Part shown: positions 12,010 to 20,465 of the stretch, piece after piece
Numbering within the stretch: the first letter of the stretch is position 1
Layout of the letters: the number at the start of each line of letters is the position of its first letter
Assembly (NCBI RefSeq): GCF_002797355.1
Contig: NZ_KZ454939.1
Coordinates: 653,828-717,827, forward strand
Direction: 5' to 3'
Source: Bacillus xiapuensis
Lineage (GTDB): Bacteria > Bacillota > Bacilli > Bacillales > Domibacillaceae
Length of the DNA stretch: 64,000 nucleotides
The notes under the pieces: model-generated
Database searches by the model: none
What the model was told of the DNA's origin: nothing
Seen by the model: the letters and a program-made list of their open reading frames with translations, nothing else
Program-made: the position numbers and the translations under genes

Positions 12010-12037
12010 GTAAACGTTTTCGTTAAAAGGGTATAAT
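12010..12037 (+). promoter_or_regulatory. ThuA-operon operator and -10
   Basis: GTAAACGTTTTCGTTAA (12010-12026) is identical to the mdxR operator. TATAAT follows at 12032-12037, so a bound regulator would cover the spacer and -35 zone. The -35 itself is weak. This links the ThuA operon to the mdxR-type regulon. Confidence 0.68.
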
Positions 12038-12205
12038 CAAAGTTACCATTATACAGTCATTCAATCAGCTTATAAAAGAAAGAAAATTCTTACAGATAAC
12101 TAATTAAATTCAATGCTAATCGAAGGATTCAGGAAAAATGTAGTTTCCTATTCGACACATAAAATAACAGAGTACTCATATTGTTAATGAAGATGGAGGA
12201 AAAAG

Positions 12206-12964
12206 ATGATAAAGGTAACCGTATGGAATGAAAATCGTCATGAACAAACAAATCCGGTTGTAAGTGAAATTTATCCGAATGGGATCCACGGTGCAATTGC
12301 TGAATTTTTAACAGAAGCAGGATTCCAAGCTGGAACCGCTATATTAGATGAGCCAGCGCACGGCTTAACAGATGATGTATTAAATAACACAGATGTACTC
12401 ATTTGGTGGGGACATCTTGCACATGATGAAGTAAGTGATGAAGTTGTTGCGAAAGTACAGCAACGCGTTCTCGATGGGATGGGGTTAATTGTGCTTCACT
12501 CTGGTCACTTTTCCAAGATATTCAAAATATTGATGGGGACAAGCTGTGATTTGAAATGGCGTGAAGCAGATGAGAAAGAACGTCTGTGGGTTGTGGCACC
12601 AAGCCATCCGATTGTAGAAGGGATTGGAGAGTATATCGAATTAGAAAAAGAAGAAATGTACGGAGAGCATTTTGATATCCCGGCACCGGAGGAACTTATT
12701 TTTACAAGCTGGTTTGAAGGCGGCGAAGTGTTCCGAAGCGGCTGCACATATACACGCGGAAACGGCAAGGTATTTTACTTTAGACCGGGACATGAAACCT
12801 ATCCAACATACTATAACAAAGATATTCAACGTGTGATTGTGAATGCCGTGAAATGGGCTCAGCCTGTCAAGCGCAATCGTCCAGTTTACGGAAACGCACA
12901 GCCATTAGAAAAAATTGCAGTGAAAGCAAATTATTATAAAAATCCAAGGGGGAAGAAACAATGA
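12206..12964 (+). CDS. ThuA-family protein
   Basis: A 252-aa ThuA (trehalose utilisation) family protein with a glutamine-amidotransferase-like alpha/beta fold. Visible family features are the [13 protein letters not shown] segment (about 67-79), [12 protein letters not shown] near residue 95, and the [12 protein letters not shown] motif near 195 that carries conserved His/Glu. Members work with sugar oxidoreductases, some on 3-keto-sugars, but the reaction is not established for this subgroup. A GGAGG site precedes ATG 12206. The stop overlaps the next start (ATGA), so it is coupled to the oxidoreductase. The shared operator suggests induction by a glucoside. Confidence 0.85.
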   Translation: MIKVTVWNENRHEQTNPVVSEIYPNGIHGAIAEFLTEAGFQAGTAILDEPAHGLTDDVLNNTDVLIWWGHLAHDEVSDEVVAKVQQRVLDGMGLIVLHSGHFSKIFKILMGTSCDLKWREADEKERLWVVAPSHPIVEGIGEYIELEKEEMYGEHFDIPAPEELIFTSWFEGGEVFRSGCTYTRGNGKVFYFRPGHETYPTYYNKDIQRVIVNAVKWAQPVKRNRPVYGNAQPLEKIAVKANYYKNPRGKKQ

Positions 12965-14010
12965 AAAAGTTAAAAGTAGGCGTAATCGGCTGCGGAAGTA
13001 TTGCTCAACATCGTCATTTACCGGAATATTCATTCAATCAACATGTGGAGCTTGTGGCAGTTTGTGATAGCAATGAAGAACGTGCAACAAAAGCAGCTGA
13101 AAAATACGGGGTAAAAGCATATACAAGTTATGAAAAACTACTGCAAAGCGGGGAAGTAGATGCTGTGAGTGTATGCACATCAAACGATCTGCACGCACCA
13201 ATCTCAATCGCTGCGTTACAAGCAGGTGTACATGTTCTATGCGAAAAGCCAATGGCAACTTCAAAAGAAGAAGCAGAGGCGATGATTGAAGCGGCGAAAC
13301 AAAGCGGCAAAAAGTTAATGATTGCTCACAATCAGCGTTTTGTTAAATCCCATCAAAAAGCACGTCAGCTGATTGAAGATGGTGAAATCGGCAAGATTTA
13401 CAGCTTTCGTACTGCATTTGGCCATGGTGGACCAGAAGACTGGAGTGTAGAAGGAAAAGATGGCTGGTTCTTTCAAAAAGAAAAAGCGTTCATTGGTGCG
13501 ATGGGCGATCTAGGTGTTCATAAAACGGACTTGCTTCGTTATCTGCTTGGGGAAGAAATTACAGAAGTGGGTGCATTTATCGAAACAAGCGCAAAGGATT
13601 TCTCAGATGTAGATGATAATGCAGTATGTATACTGAAAACAGAAAGCGGGATTATCGGCACACTTGCGGCAAGCTGGGCGTATGTGAGTAAAGAAGATAA
13701 CTCAACCATTATTTATGGTGAAAAAGCAATTCTTCGTTTAGAGGATGACCCAGCGTATTCCTTAGTGGTTCAGTATGCAACGGGCGAAGTTGTGAACTAT
13801 CAGCTTGGTAAAATTCAGTCCAATGCAGCGGACGGTCAAAATAACTCTCATGTTGTGGAGCAATTTGTGGATTCTATTCTTCATGATAAAGAGCCACCGG
13901 TTACTGGTAAAGAAGGCATGAAATCACTGCAAGTTATTTTAGCAGCGCTTGCATCACAGGAAACGAAACAAATTGTCTCATTACAAGGGCAGGGAGTGTC
14001 GGTGAAATGA
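12961..14010 (+). CDS. Gfo/Idh/MocA-family sugar oxidoreductase
   Basis: NAD(P)-dependent oxidoreductase of 349 aa. The Rossmann motif [14 protein letters not shown] stands at residues 6-19, the conserved CEKPMAT lysine motif near residue 95, and the family's [15 protein letters not shown] (with the conserved Asp and His) near residue 180. It probably oxidises a sugar or cyclitol hydroxyl group; the substrate is unknown. It overlaps both neighbours by four bases (ATGA), so the three proteins are made together and probably act in one pathway, for instance through a keto-sugar intermediate. Confidence 0.9.
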   Translation: MKKLKVGVIGCGSIAQHRHLPEYSFNQHVELVAVCDSNEERATKAAEKYGVKAYTSYEKLLQSGEVDAVSVCTSNDLHAPISIAALQAGVHVLCEKPMATSKEEAEAMIEAAKQSGKKLMIAHNQRFVKSHQKARQLIEDGEIGKIYSFRTAFGHGGPEDWSVEGKDGWFFQKEKAFIGAMGDLGVHKTDLLRYLLGEEITEVGAFIETSAKDFSDVDDNAVCILKTESGIIGTLAASWAYVSKEDNSTIIYGEKAILRLEDDPAYSLVVQYATGEVVNYQLGKIQSNAADGQNNSHVVEQFVDSILHDKEPPVTGKEGMKSLQVILAALASQETKQIVSLQGQGVSVK

Positions 14011-14975
14011 AATTAGGCGTATTTACCGTTTTATTTGCGAATAAATCATTTGAAGAAATGCTTGATCATGTGAAAGCTTCCGGGCTTAGTGCAGTTGAAA
14101 TCGGCACTGGTTGTTATCCAGGCAATGTACATTGCCCACTTGATGAGCTTTTGGAGGATGAACAAAGACGAAAGGATTATTTAGAAGCTGTAACGACACG
14201 TGGTTTGACGATTAGCGCATTTAGCTGTCATGGCAATCCGCTCACACCGGACAAGAATTTTGCGGAAGAATCGGATTCTGTTTTACGCAAAACAATTAAA
14301 CTGGCGTCTCTTCTCGGTGTACCGGTCGTTAACGCATTTTCCGGCACGCCAGGCGATAGTGATGAAGCGAAGCACCCGAACTGGCCAGTTGTCCCGTGGC
14401 CCCTAGAGTACGGTGATATATTGACATGGCAATGGGAAAACAAATTGATCCCATACTGGAAGGAAATTGGGGAGCTTGCCGAGCGGCACAATGTGAAAAT
14501 TGGTCTGGAGCTTCACGGCGGTTTCCTTGTTCATACACCGTACACACTGCTGAAACTACGCGAGGCAACATGTGATGCAATCGGGGCAAACTTAGATCCA
14601 AGTCATATGTGGTGGCAAGGAATTGATCCGGTTGCGGCAATTAAAATTCTCGGAAAGGCCGGCGCAATTCATCATTTTCATGCAAAAGATACGTATATTG
14701 ATCAAGATAACGTCAATATGTACGGATTGACCGATATGCAGCCCTATGACAATGTACAATCACGCGCATGGACATTCCGCAGCGTCGGCTGCGGCCACAG
14801 CATGCAAGAATGGTCTGATATGATGAGTGCGCTTCGTATATATAACTATGACTATGTTGTCAGCATTGAACATGAAGATGCGATTATGTCAGTTGAGGAA
14901 GGGTTTGCACGTGCTGTGAAAAATTTAAACAGTGTCTTAATCCGTGAATCAGCGGGTGAGATGTGGTGGGCGTAA
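14007..14975 (+). CDS. Sugar phosphate isomerase/epimerase (TIM barrel)
   Basis: A 322-aa xylose-isomerase-like TIM-barrel protein (IolE / AP-endonuclease-2 superfamily). Expected metal-binding positions are visible: VEIGTGCY near the start, GLELHGGF at about 168, NLDPSHMWW at about 198, HHFHAKDTY at about 222 and SIEHED near 290. Such proteins epimerise, isomerise or dehydrate sugars, and some lyse or hydrate 3-keto-glycosides. It is last in the ThuA operon, starting within the stop of the oxidoreductase gene and ending before a terminator-like hairpin at 15061. Confidence 0.88.
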   Translation: MKLGVFTVLFANKSFEEMLDHVKASGLSAVEIGTGCYPGNVHCPLDELLEDEQRRKDYLEAVTTRGLTISAFSCHGNPLTPDKNFAEESDSVLRKTIKLASLLGVPVVNAFSGTPGDSDEAKHPNWPVVPWPLEYGDILTWQWENKLIPYWKEIGELAERHNVKIGLELHGGFLVHTPYTLLKLREATCDAIGANLDPSHMWWQGIDPVAAIKILGKAGAIHHFHAKDTYIDQDNVNMYGLTDMQPYDNVQSRAWTFRSVGCGHSMQEWSDMMSALRIYNYDYVVSIEHEDAIMSVEEGFARAVKNLNSVLIRESAGEMWWA

Positions 14976-15060
14976 TCTTTTAGAAAGAATGGTGCATAGG
15001 TGATATAAGGAAAAGTCCTTTTTGCCCTATTATACGGTTATGTAGAAATTTGCAGATGGA

Positions 15061-15088
15061 AAAGGGGCTGTACACGCCTCTTTTTTTT
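15061..15088 (+). terminator. Terminator after the ThuA operon
   Basis: AAAGGGGC pairs with GCCTCTTT (one G-T pair) and is followed by eight T. Confidence 0.75.
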
Positions 15089-15099
15089 GTATGATGAAT

Positions 15100-15341
15100 T
15101 GAAAAAAGGCAATGAGATGAATACGATGGCATGAAAGTACTCCTAAGATATGTCAGTATTTAGCTTTGATGATATCGACGCTGCAGCCTGTGTGAGTCCT
15201 TCTCTTTCAAACCTAGAAGTTCACGATAAGACAGTCGTAAAATTGCTTTTCGACCGGATAAAAGGAAGAGAAATCCCGCTAAAGCTTGTTCTGCCTGCAC
15301 AATCAATCATACGTGATTGTGTTGGTGAAGTGAAAAAATAA
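15100..15341 (+). pseudogene. LacI-family regulator, C-terminal remnant
   Basis: The frame from 15150 reads MSVFSFDDIDAAACVSPSL and then LLFDRIKGREIPLKLVLP, the standard C-terminal end of LacI-family regulators. Upstream, NEM and MKVL fragments of the same domain can be read in other frames. No DNA-binding domain is left. It may once have been a local regulator of the ThuA operon or of msmX. Confidence 0.8.
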
Positions 15342-15392
15342 AGATCTTTTTATTTCTCAAAAATAAATAAGAAATAGATAAGGATGAGGGAT

Positions 15393-16304
15393 ATGCTAAA
15401 AAAACTACAGTCTTATTTTCCAACGGCAATTGCCACAAGTGCGCCGCCATCCCTTTTCAGAAATGATCTTATTTGGTTTAAAGATGACAATAGTGAGCCT
15501 TTGTGGCTTGGAATTCCAAAGGCAGAGATGATTGAAGAACAGTTTGAATTATTGAGCGCCTTATACGAATGTGTATCACCCAGGCAGAACAAACATCTTT
15601 CGAACTCGGCAATGGAGTGGTATTCTTTCTTATTCGAAGAAAAGAATACTCCCAAAACCGTAACAGGGGGAACTCAAATTCGTTTTATTCAATTTCAAGT
15701 TACAAATCATGACCAATGCATTAAGGAATTGGAAGAAGCGATTAAAGAATACTTCCATAACTCTCTTGCTTTTATTTGGCTTGATGGAAACAATGGACTT
15801 ATTGTTGAAGAAAAATCACAGGTTTCCTATGAAGAAGATGAGTTTTATTCTATCTCGATTACACTTGAGAATGAATTTTATATCTTAGCAAAGTTTTATA
15901 TCGGAAAATATAGGAACCCTGACTTAGACTTTTTCCGGAAATCATATTTTCTGGAAAGAGAATTATTTATAGAAGCTAGAAGAAATCAATCAGGGGAAAG
16001 GGTCTTTTCATTTGAAAGAATCTTGCCCGTAATCGTGTCTGCAAGCCTTCCCCAAATTTCCAAGACCATACTCAATATGGATCTTATTCCCCTTTTAAGA
16101 GAAGATCCTGAACTAAGGAGGACCATACAAGGTTTTCTTGAACATAATTCGAATGCTACCCTCGCCGCTAAGAAACTCCATGTTCATCGAAATACTTTAC
16201 AATACCGAATGGATAAATTTACTGAGAAAACAGGCATTAATCTCAAAGACTTTCAAAGCTCACTTACGATTTATCTTGCCTGTTTGATGTCAAAAGGCAG
16301 TTAA
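15393..16304 (+). CDS. PucR/CdaR-type transcriptional regulator
   Basis: A 303-aa regulator with a C-terminal HTH_30 (PucR) domain: NATLAAKKLHVHRNTLQYRM at about residues 248-267, then the usual FTEKTGINLKDF. The N-terminal 200 residues have no domain I can name. ATG 15393 is preferred because AAGGA lies 8 bases upstream; ATG 15384 would touch it. It stands 120 bp upstream of the msmX-type ATPase gene in the same direction, so control of that gene is likely, with a sugar-related signal. It could also be described as a sugar-diacid (CdaR) regulator, but no substrate genes support that. Confidence 0.82.
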   Translation: MLKKLQSYFPTAIATSAPPSLFRNDLIWFKDDNSEPLWLGIPKAEMIEEQFELLSALYECVSPRQNKHLSNSAMEWYSFLFEEKNTPKTVTGGTQIRFIQFQVTNHDQCIKELEEAIKEYFHNSLAFIWLDGNNGLIVEEKSQVSYEEDEFYSISITLENEFYILAKFYIGKYRNPDLDFFRKSYFLERELFIEARRNQSGERVFSFERILPVIVSASLPQISKTILNMDLIPLLREDPELRRTIQGFLEHNSNATLAAKKLHVHRNTLQYRMDKFTEKTGINLKDFQSSLTIYLACLMSKGS

Positions 16305-16427
16305 TAGTGAATCAGGCTAATTGCATAATAACGAAATTAATTTTTTATGCAAGATGCCGATGCCTAAAATGAGCTATAAAGATAAGGTAAGGATGTAAAC
16401 CTTTTCAATATCAAGGAGGCAAAAATA

Positions 16428-17525
16428 ATGGCAGAATTAAAGTTAGAACATATATATAAGATATATGACAATAAAGTAACAGCGGTGGAAGACTTTAATC
16501 TTCATATAAAGGATCAGGAATTCATTGTGTTTGTTGGTCCTTCCGGCTGTGGAAAGTCAACGACACTTCGAATGATTGCGGGACTTGAGGAAATCTCTAA
16601 AGGTGATTTCTATATAGATAGCCGCCGGGTTAACGATGTGGCCCCTAAGGATAGAGATATTGCTATGGTTTTCCAAAACTATGCTCTTTATCCACATATG
16701 ACGATTTACGACAATATTGCATTTGGATTAAAGCTCCGTAAATATCCTAAAGAGGAAATTGACCGTCGAGTGAAGGAAGCTGCACAAATCTTAGGACTGG
16801 AAGATTATTTAAAAAGAAAACCAAAGGCACTTTCAGGTGGACAGCGGCAACGTGTGGCATTGGGACGTGCGATTGTGAGGGATGCAAAGGTATTCCTGAT
16901 GGACGAGCCATTATCAAATCTTGATGCCAAGCTTCGTGTTCATATGCGTGCAGAGATTGTTAAACTTCACCGTCGTTTAGGAACAACAACTGTTTATGTA
17001 ACACATGACCAAACGGAAGCCATGACAATGGCTACACGTATTGTTGTTATGAAGGACGGGGTTATTCAACAAATTGGAACACCGAAAGAAGTGTATGATA
17101 ATCCGGAAAATATTTTTGTCGGTGGATTTATCGGGTCCCCTTCTATGAACTTTTTCAACGGTAAGCTTGAAGAAGGACACGTGATCATTGGAAAACAAAG
17201 GTTTGCGATTCCAGAAGGAAAATTGAGAACACTTCGCGATAAAGACTACGTAGGAAAGGATATCATCTTTGGGGTTAGACCAGAAGATATTCATGATGAA
17301 CCAGTATTTATTGAAACGTTCCATGGTTCAAAACTTACGATTTCCGTCGATGTAGCTGAGTTAACAGGTGCTGAAACAATGGTATATTCGTCACTTGAAG
17401 GACAGGATTTTGTTGCCCGTATTGATTCACGGTCAAATATTACTGCAGGAACGAAGATGGAACTTGCTTTTGACATGAACAAGGTACATTTCTTCGATAA
17501 GGAATCAGAATTAAGAATTCGATAA
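16428..17525 (+). CDS. msmX: Multiple-sugar ABC ATPase MsmX/UgpC type
   Basis: ATP-binding subunit of 365 aa for CUT1-type sugar importers. Walker A GPSGCGKST is at residues 37-45, the Q loop at MVFQNYALYPH, signature LSGGQRQRVALGRAIVRD at about 135, and Walker B VFLMDEPLSNLDAKL at about 155. A C-terminal TOBE/OB domain (about 245-365) is present. B. subtilis MsmX energises several importers including MdxEFG, and since the mdx operon here has no ATPase this gene is its likely partner. A GGAGG site precedes the start, and a strong terminator follows. Confidence 0.94.
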   Translation: MAELKLEHIYKIYDNKVTAVEDFNLHIKDQEFIVFVGPSGCGKSTTLRMIAGLEEISKGDFYIDSRRVNDVAPKDRDIAMVFQNYALYPHMTIYDNIAFGLKLRKYPKEEIDRRVKEAAQILGLEDYLKRKPKALSGGQRQRVALGRAIVRDAKVFLMDEPLSNLDAKLRVHMRAEIVKLHRRLGTTTVYVTHDQTEAMTMATRIVVMKDGVIQQIGTPKEVYDNPENIFVGGFIGSPSMNFFNGKLEEGHVIIGKQRFAIPEGKLRTLRDKDYVGKDIIFGVRPEDIHDEPVFIETFHGSKLTISVDVAELTGAETMVYSSLEGQDFVARIDSRSNITAGTKMELAFDMNKVHFFDKESELRIR

Positions 17526-17542
17526 GAAAAGAATACAACGAC

Positions 17543-17570
17543 AAGCCCCCTTGTGCAGGGGGCTTTATTC
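17543..17570 (+). terminator. Terminator after msmX
   Basis: AAGCCCCC pairs with GGGGGCTT around loop TTGTGCA and is followed by a short T-rich stretch. Confidence 0.85.
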
Positions 17571-17705
17571 GCCTTATAGAGGCGGGGGATTTTGATAAAC
17601 TTTTTATTCAGGAAACTTATAAAATACTTGAAATCTTTTATATAGTTGAGGGATTATACCGCCAATATTTTCGTTGAAAAAGTCGCAAAGGATTTTTTTG
17701 AAACC

Positions 17706-17717
17706 GTTTGTGCAAAC
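17706..17717. promoter_or_regulatory. LacI-type operator before malL remnant
   Basis: GTTTGTGCAAAC differs by one central base from the mdxE operator GTTTGCGCAAAC. It precedes the second, deleted malL copy, suggesting that copy was once in the maltodextrin regulon. Confidence 0.55.
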
Positions 17718-17853
17718 AAATTCATAGAATGTTCTTAAAAGGAATTGAGATGTTTGTATGAATAAAAGTTGTAGAAGGAAAGCAGTGGAAACATTTAAAA
17801 ACGTATGAAATTCGTTTGTATTTAATAGACGAAAGTTAAGGACACTGTAGTCA

Positions 17854-18240
17854 ATGAAACGTACATGGTAGAAAGAAAGTGTTGTTATCCTCCAAGTCGC
17901 CAAAGGACAATAATGCTAAAGAACAAGTAGAAAACCTGGATTTTATTTTCCATTATTATAAAAAATTAATTGGACTCCGCAAGAATCATAACACCATTGT
18001 GTATAGAAAGTGTGAGCTGTTACTAGAAGATGCTGAAAAGATTTATGCCTTCACAAGAACATGGAGAAATGAAAAACTTCTTGTTATTTGTAACTTTTCA
18101 GAGGAATCATCTCTAATTACCTTTCCGAATGGTTTGCAAAGGGAAGCCAAAAACTGCTTATCAACAATTATCCAGTAGACTATGAGGTTGTTGAAAAAAT
18201 CATACTGAAACCGCATGAGGCGAGAGTTTATTATTACTAA
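17854..18240 (+). pseudogene. Second oligo-1,6-glucosidase copy, internal deletion
   Basis: Begins MKRTW-stop-KESVV, the same N terminus as malL (WWKESVVYQ) with the second Trp changed to TAG. After about 11 codons it jumps to the C-terminal domain, reading FHYYKKLIGLRKNHNTIVYR and EDAEKIYAFTRTW, which aligns with the end of the 8.3-kb gene. About 440 codons are missing, and a frameshift near 18170 splits the last 25 codons, which still read KPHEARVYYY. It is a relic of a duplicated glucosidase. Confidence 0.88.
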
Positions 18241-18379
18241 ATCTCGCTTTGATAAAAACAAATACCATCTTAAAGGTTCCAGAAGTGTACTAGTAAAACT
18301 CCCTTTACTTTTAATAAAATACGATTAAAATAATTTTACAGTTTTAACCAAAGATGATAAAGGAGAGGAGAAGACGCAA

Positions 18380-19741
18380 TTGAATGAACGAATAGATCAA
18401 TACAAAGAACAGACTCTCTTTCAAATAACGTGGCCGATTTTTATTGAGATTGCTTTACATATGAGTATGGGAATCATTGCAACATTTATGCTTAGTCATT
18501 ATTCGGATGCCGCAGCTGCAGGTGTAGGTGTTGCTAACCAGTTACTCAATATTTTTATCATTGTATTTAACGTAACGTCTGTTGGCGCTACGATATTAAT
18601 TGGACAAAAGCTTGGCGCAGGAAAATTGCAAGAAGCGAAACAAATGTCCCATTCCGCGTTTGGATTAAACTTTTGGTTCGGGGTCATTGTAGCCTTTATC
18701 ATCTTTATCTTTGGGGATTATTTTCTAAGGTTGTTTGATGTACAAGGACAGGTATATGAGTATGGACTAATCTTCATAAGAATATGTGGTCTTTCTCTTT
18801 TCTTTGAATCTCTTTCCCTTGCTCTCAGTGCCATTCTGAGAAGCTATGGGTTTACCAAAGAGTCCATGTATGTGACTGTATTTATGAACGTCATTAGCGT
18901 TGGGGGAAATATCCTGGCGCTTTCAGGAATATTCGGTCTTCCGATAACAGGCGTAACAGGGGTTTCATGGGCCATCGTTGCAGCGCGTGCTGTTGCGGTG
19001 CTGGTTTTGCTTTATTTGTTATTCAGGAAGCTCTCCTTATCGATGAAGATAAAAGATATCATAAAGATTAATAGAGAAGACTTTAGTGGCCTTCTGAAGA
19101 TAGGGATTCCATCAGCTGGTGAAGGACTTTCCTATCAATTTTCACAATTAATTATTACTGGTATTATCGTATCACTTGGTGATGCATCGCTGGCAGCTCG
19201 AGTATATATTGTGAATATCTCAATGCTCTGTTATTTATTTTCAGTAGCCATTTCAAATGGTACTCAAATTTTAGTTGCCCGTTACTTTGGTGGCCAGAAG
19301 TATGACCGGGCTTTTGGGCAGGGAATTCGTTCCTTACATATTTCTATGCTGACATCTTTTATCATGTCATTAATGATTGCATTAATTGGCGCACCGATAT
19401 TACGCATTTTTACGGAGGATCCAGCAATTTTAGCTGTTGGGATTCCGGTGTTATGGGCAATTGTTTTCATCGAACCAGGTAGAGCGATGAATATTGTGTT
19501 AATGAATATTTTAAAATCAACGGGCGATGTTCGTTTTCCGTTAATCACGGGCATCATTTTTATGTGGGGAATTGCGGTTGTTTTCAGTTATATTTTAGGA
19601 ATTCATCTTAGTCTTGGGTTGCTTGGCGTTTGGGTTGCCCAGGGAATCGATGAATGGGTCAGGGGTCTTCTTGCGCTGAAACGTTGGAAAAGCAAATCTT
19701 GGGAGAGAAAAATAAAGGTAAGTTATGTTCGGACGAAATAA
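18380..19741 (+). CDS. MATE-family multidrug/cation efflux transporter
   Basis: A 453-aa membrane protein with about twelve helices in two similar halves, the layout of the MATE (NorM/DinF) family, which exports organic cations or drugs by Na+ or H+ antiport. Each half opens with a PIFIEIAL / IPSAGEGLSYQFSQ type segment and carries a GAT-I-GQKLGAG / NGTQILVARYFGG motif. TTG at 18380 is the start, 9 bases after GGAGAGGAG; the nearby ATG at 18384 is out of frame. It is unrelated to the sugar genes upstream. The substrate cannot be inferred. Confidence 0.9.
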   Translation: MNERIDQYKEQTLFQITWPIFIEIALHMSMGIIATFMLSHYSDAAAAGVGVANQLLNIFIIVFNVTSVGATILIGQKLGAGKLQEAKQMSHSAFGLNFWFGVIVAFIIFIFGDYFLRLFDVQGQVYEYGLIFIRICGLSLFFESLSLALSAILRSYGFTKESMYVTVFMNVISVGGNILALSGIFGLPITGVTGVSWAIVAARAVAVLVLLYLLFRKLSLSMKIKDIIKINREDFSGLLKIGIPSAGEGLSYQFSQLIITGIIVSLGDASLAARVYIVNISMLCYLFSVAISNGTQILVARYFGGQKYDRAFGQGIRSLHISMLTSFIMSLMIALIGAPILRIFTEDPAILAVGIPVLWAIVFIEPGRAMNIVLMNILKSTGDVRFPLITGIIFMWGIAVVFSYILGIHLSLGLLGVWVAQGIDEWVRGLLALKRWKSKSWERKIKVSYVRTK

Positions 19742-19874
19742 ACTTAGTTAATAGTGACTGTTAAAAAAATGAACCTTTTAAGGGAAGCCACTGAAAAAGT
19801 TATCACTTTGAACAATTGATGAGAAGTTTCATCTATTATACAGTAAAAAAAGATATTAATTATGTGCATATTAA
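19742..19874. other. Gap, nothing clear
   Basis: AT-rich spacer between the MATE gene and an IS3 remnant. No terminator with a T run and no gene is visible. Confidence 0.4.
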
Positions 19875-20310
19875 AGTGGACCCCATTGTCAAGACACGAA
19901 TTTTTAAAAATTAAGGTACATACATCTTTTATTCATGTGTCAAGTGAGCGTCGGGGTGCTCATGAAGCACAAATCGGCTACACTACTTAGTTGGGCAGAT
20001 TTGTTAAGGTCATATAGACTTGATTCAATCTTGTCGGAGGAGAATCGAGAATGACTAAAAGGAAAAGAAGAACTTTTTCAAAAGAATTAAAGAACAAATC
20101 GTACAGCTGTATGCAACTGGCAAGCCACGAGCTGAAATATCAGGGAGTATGATCAGATACCTTCTTCCTTTGATAAATGGGTGGTATGTCAACATCAAAC
20201 TAGACAATTTTTTTAAGGTTCATGTCCTGAGGGTAATGCTCAAAGTTAGCGAAAAGAAACAACAAAGAGCAACCAGAAAATTAAAGAATGGTATGAGTCG
20301 GGTGAAACAG
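19875..20310 (+). mobile_element. IS3-family remnant (orfA degenerate)
   Basis: About 85 bp before 20051 are nearly identical to the region preceding orfA of the minus-strand copy at 23.8 kb. At 20051 the orfA start MTKRKRRTFSKE is readable, but a one-base deletion shifts the frame after the 12th codon, and the following 250 bp are only patchily similar. TGGACCCCATTGTCAAGACA at about 19877-19896 resembles an IS3-type terminal repeat. No orfB remains. Confidence 0.72.
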
Positions 20311-20465
20311 AGCATAATTCTATTTTGTTTTCCGCTTAGGAGTTCGCTCAATAAAAATAGTTTTGTATAATTTATAAGAATTAGGTCATAATTCGCATTA
20401 ACAAACTCCAAGAATTAGGGTATATGTGGTAATATATAGACTAAAATACTCAGGAGGAATGATCG

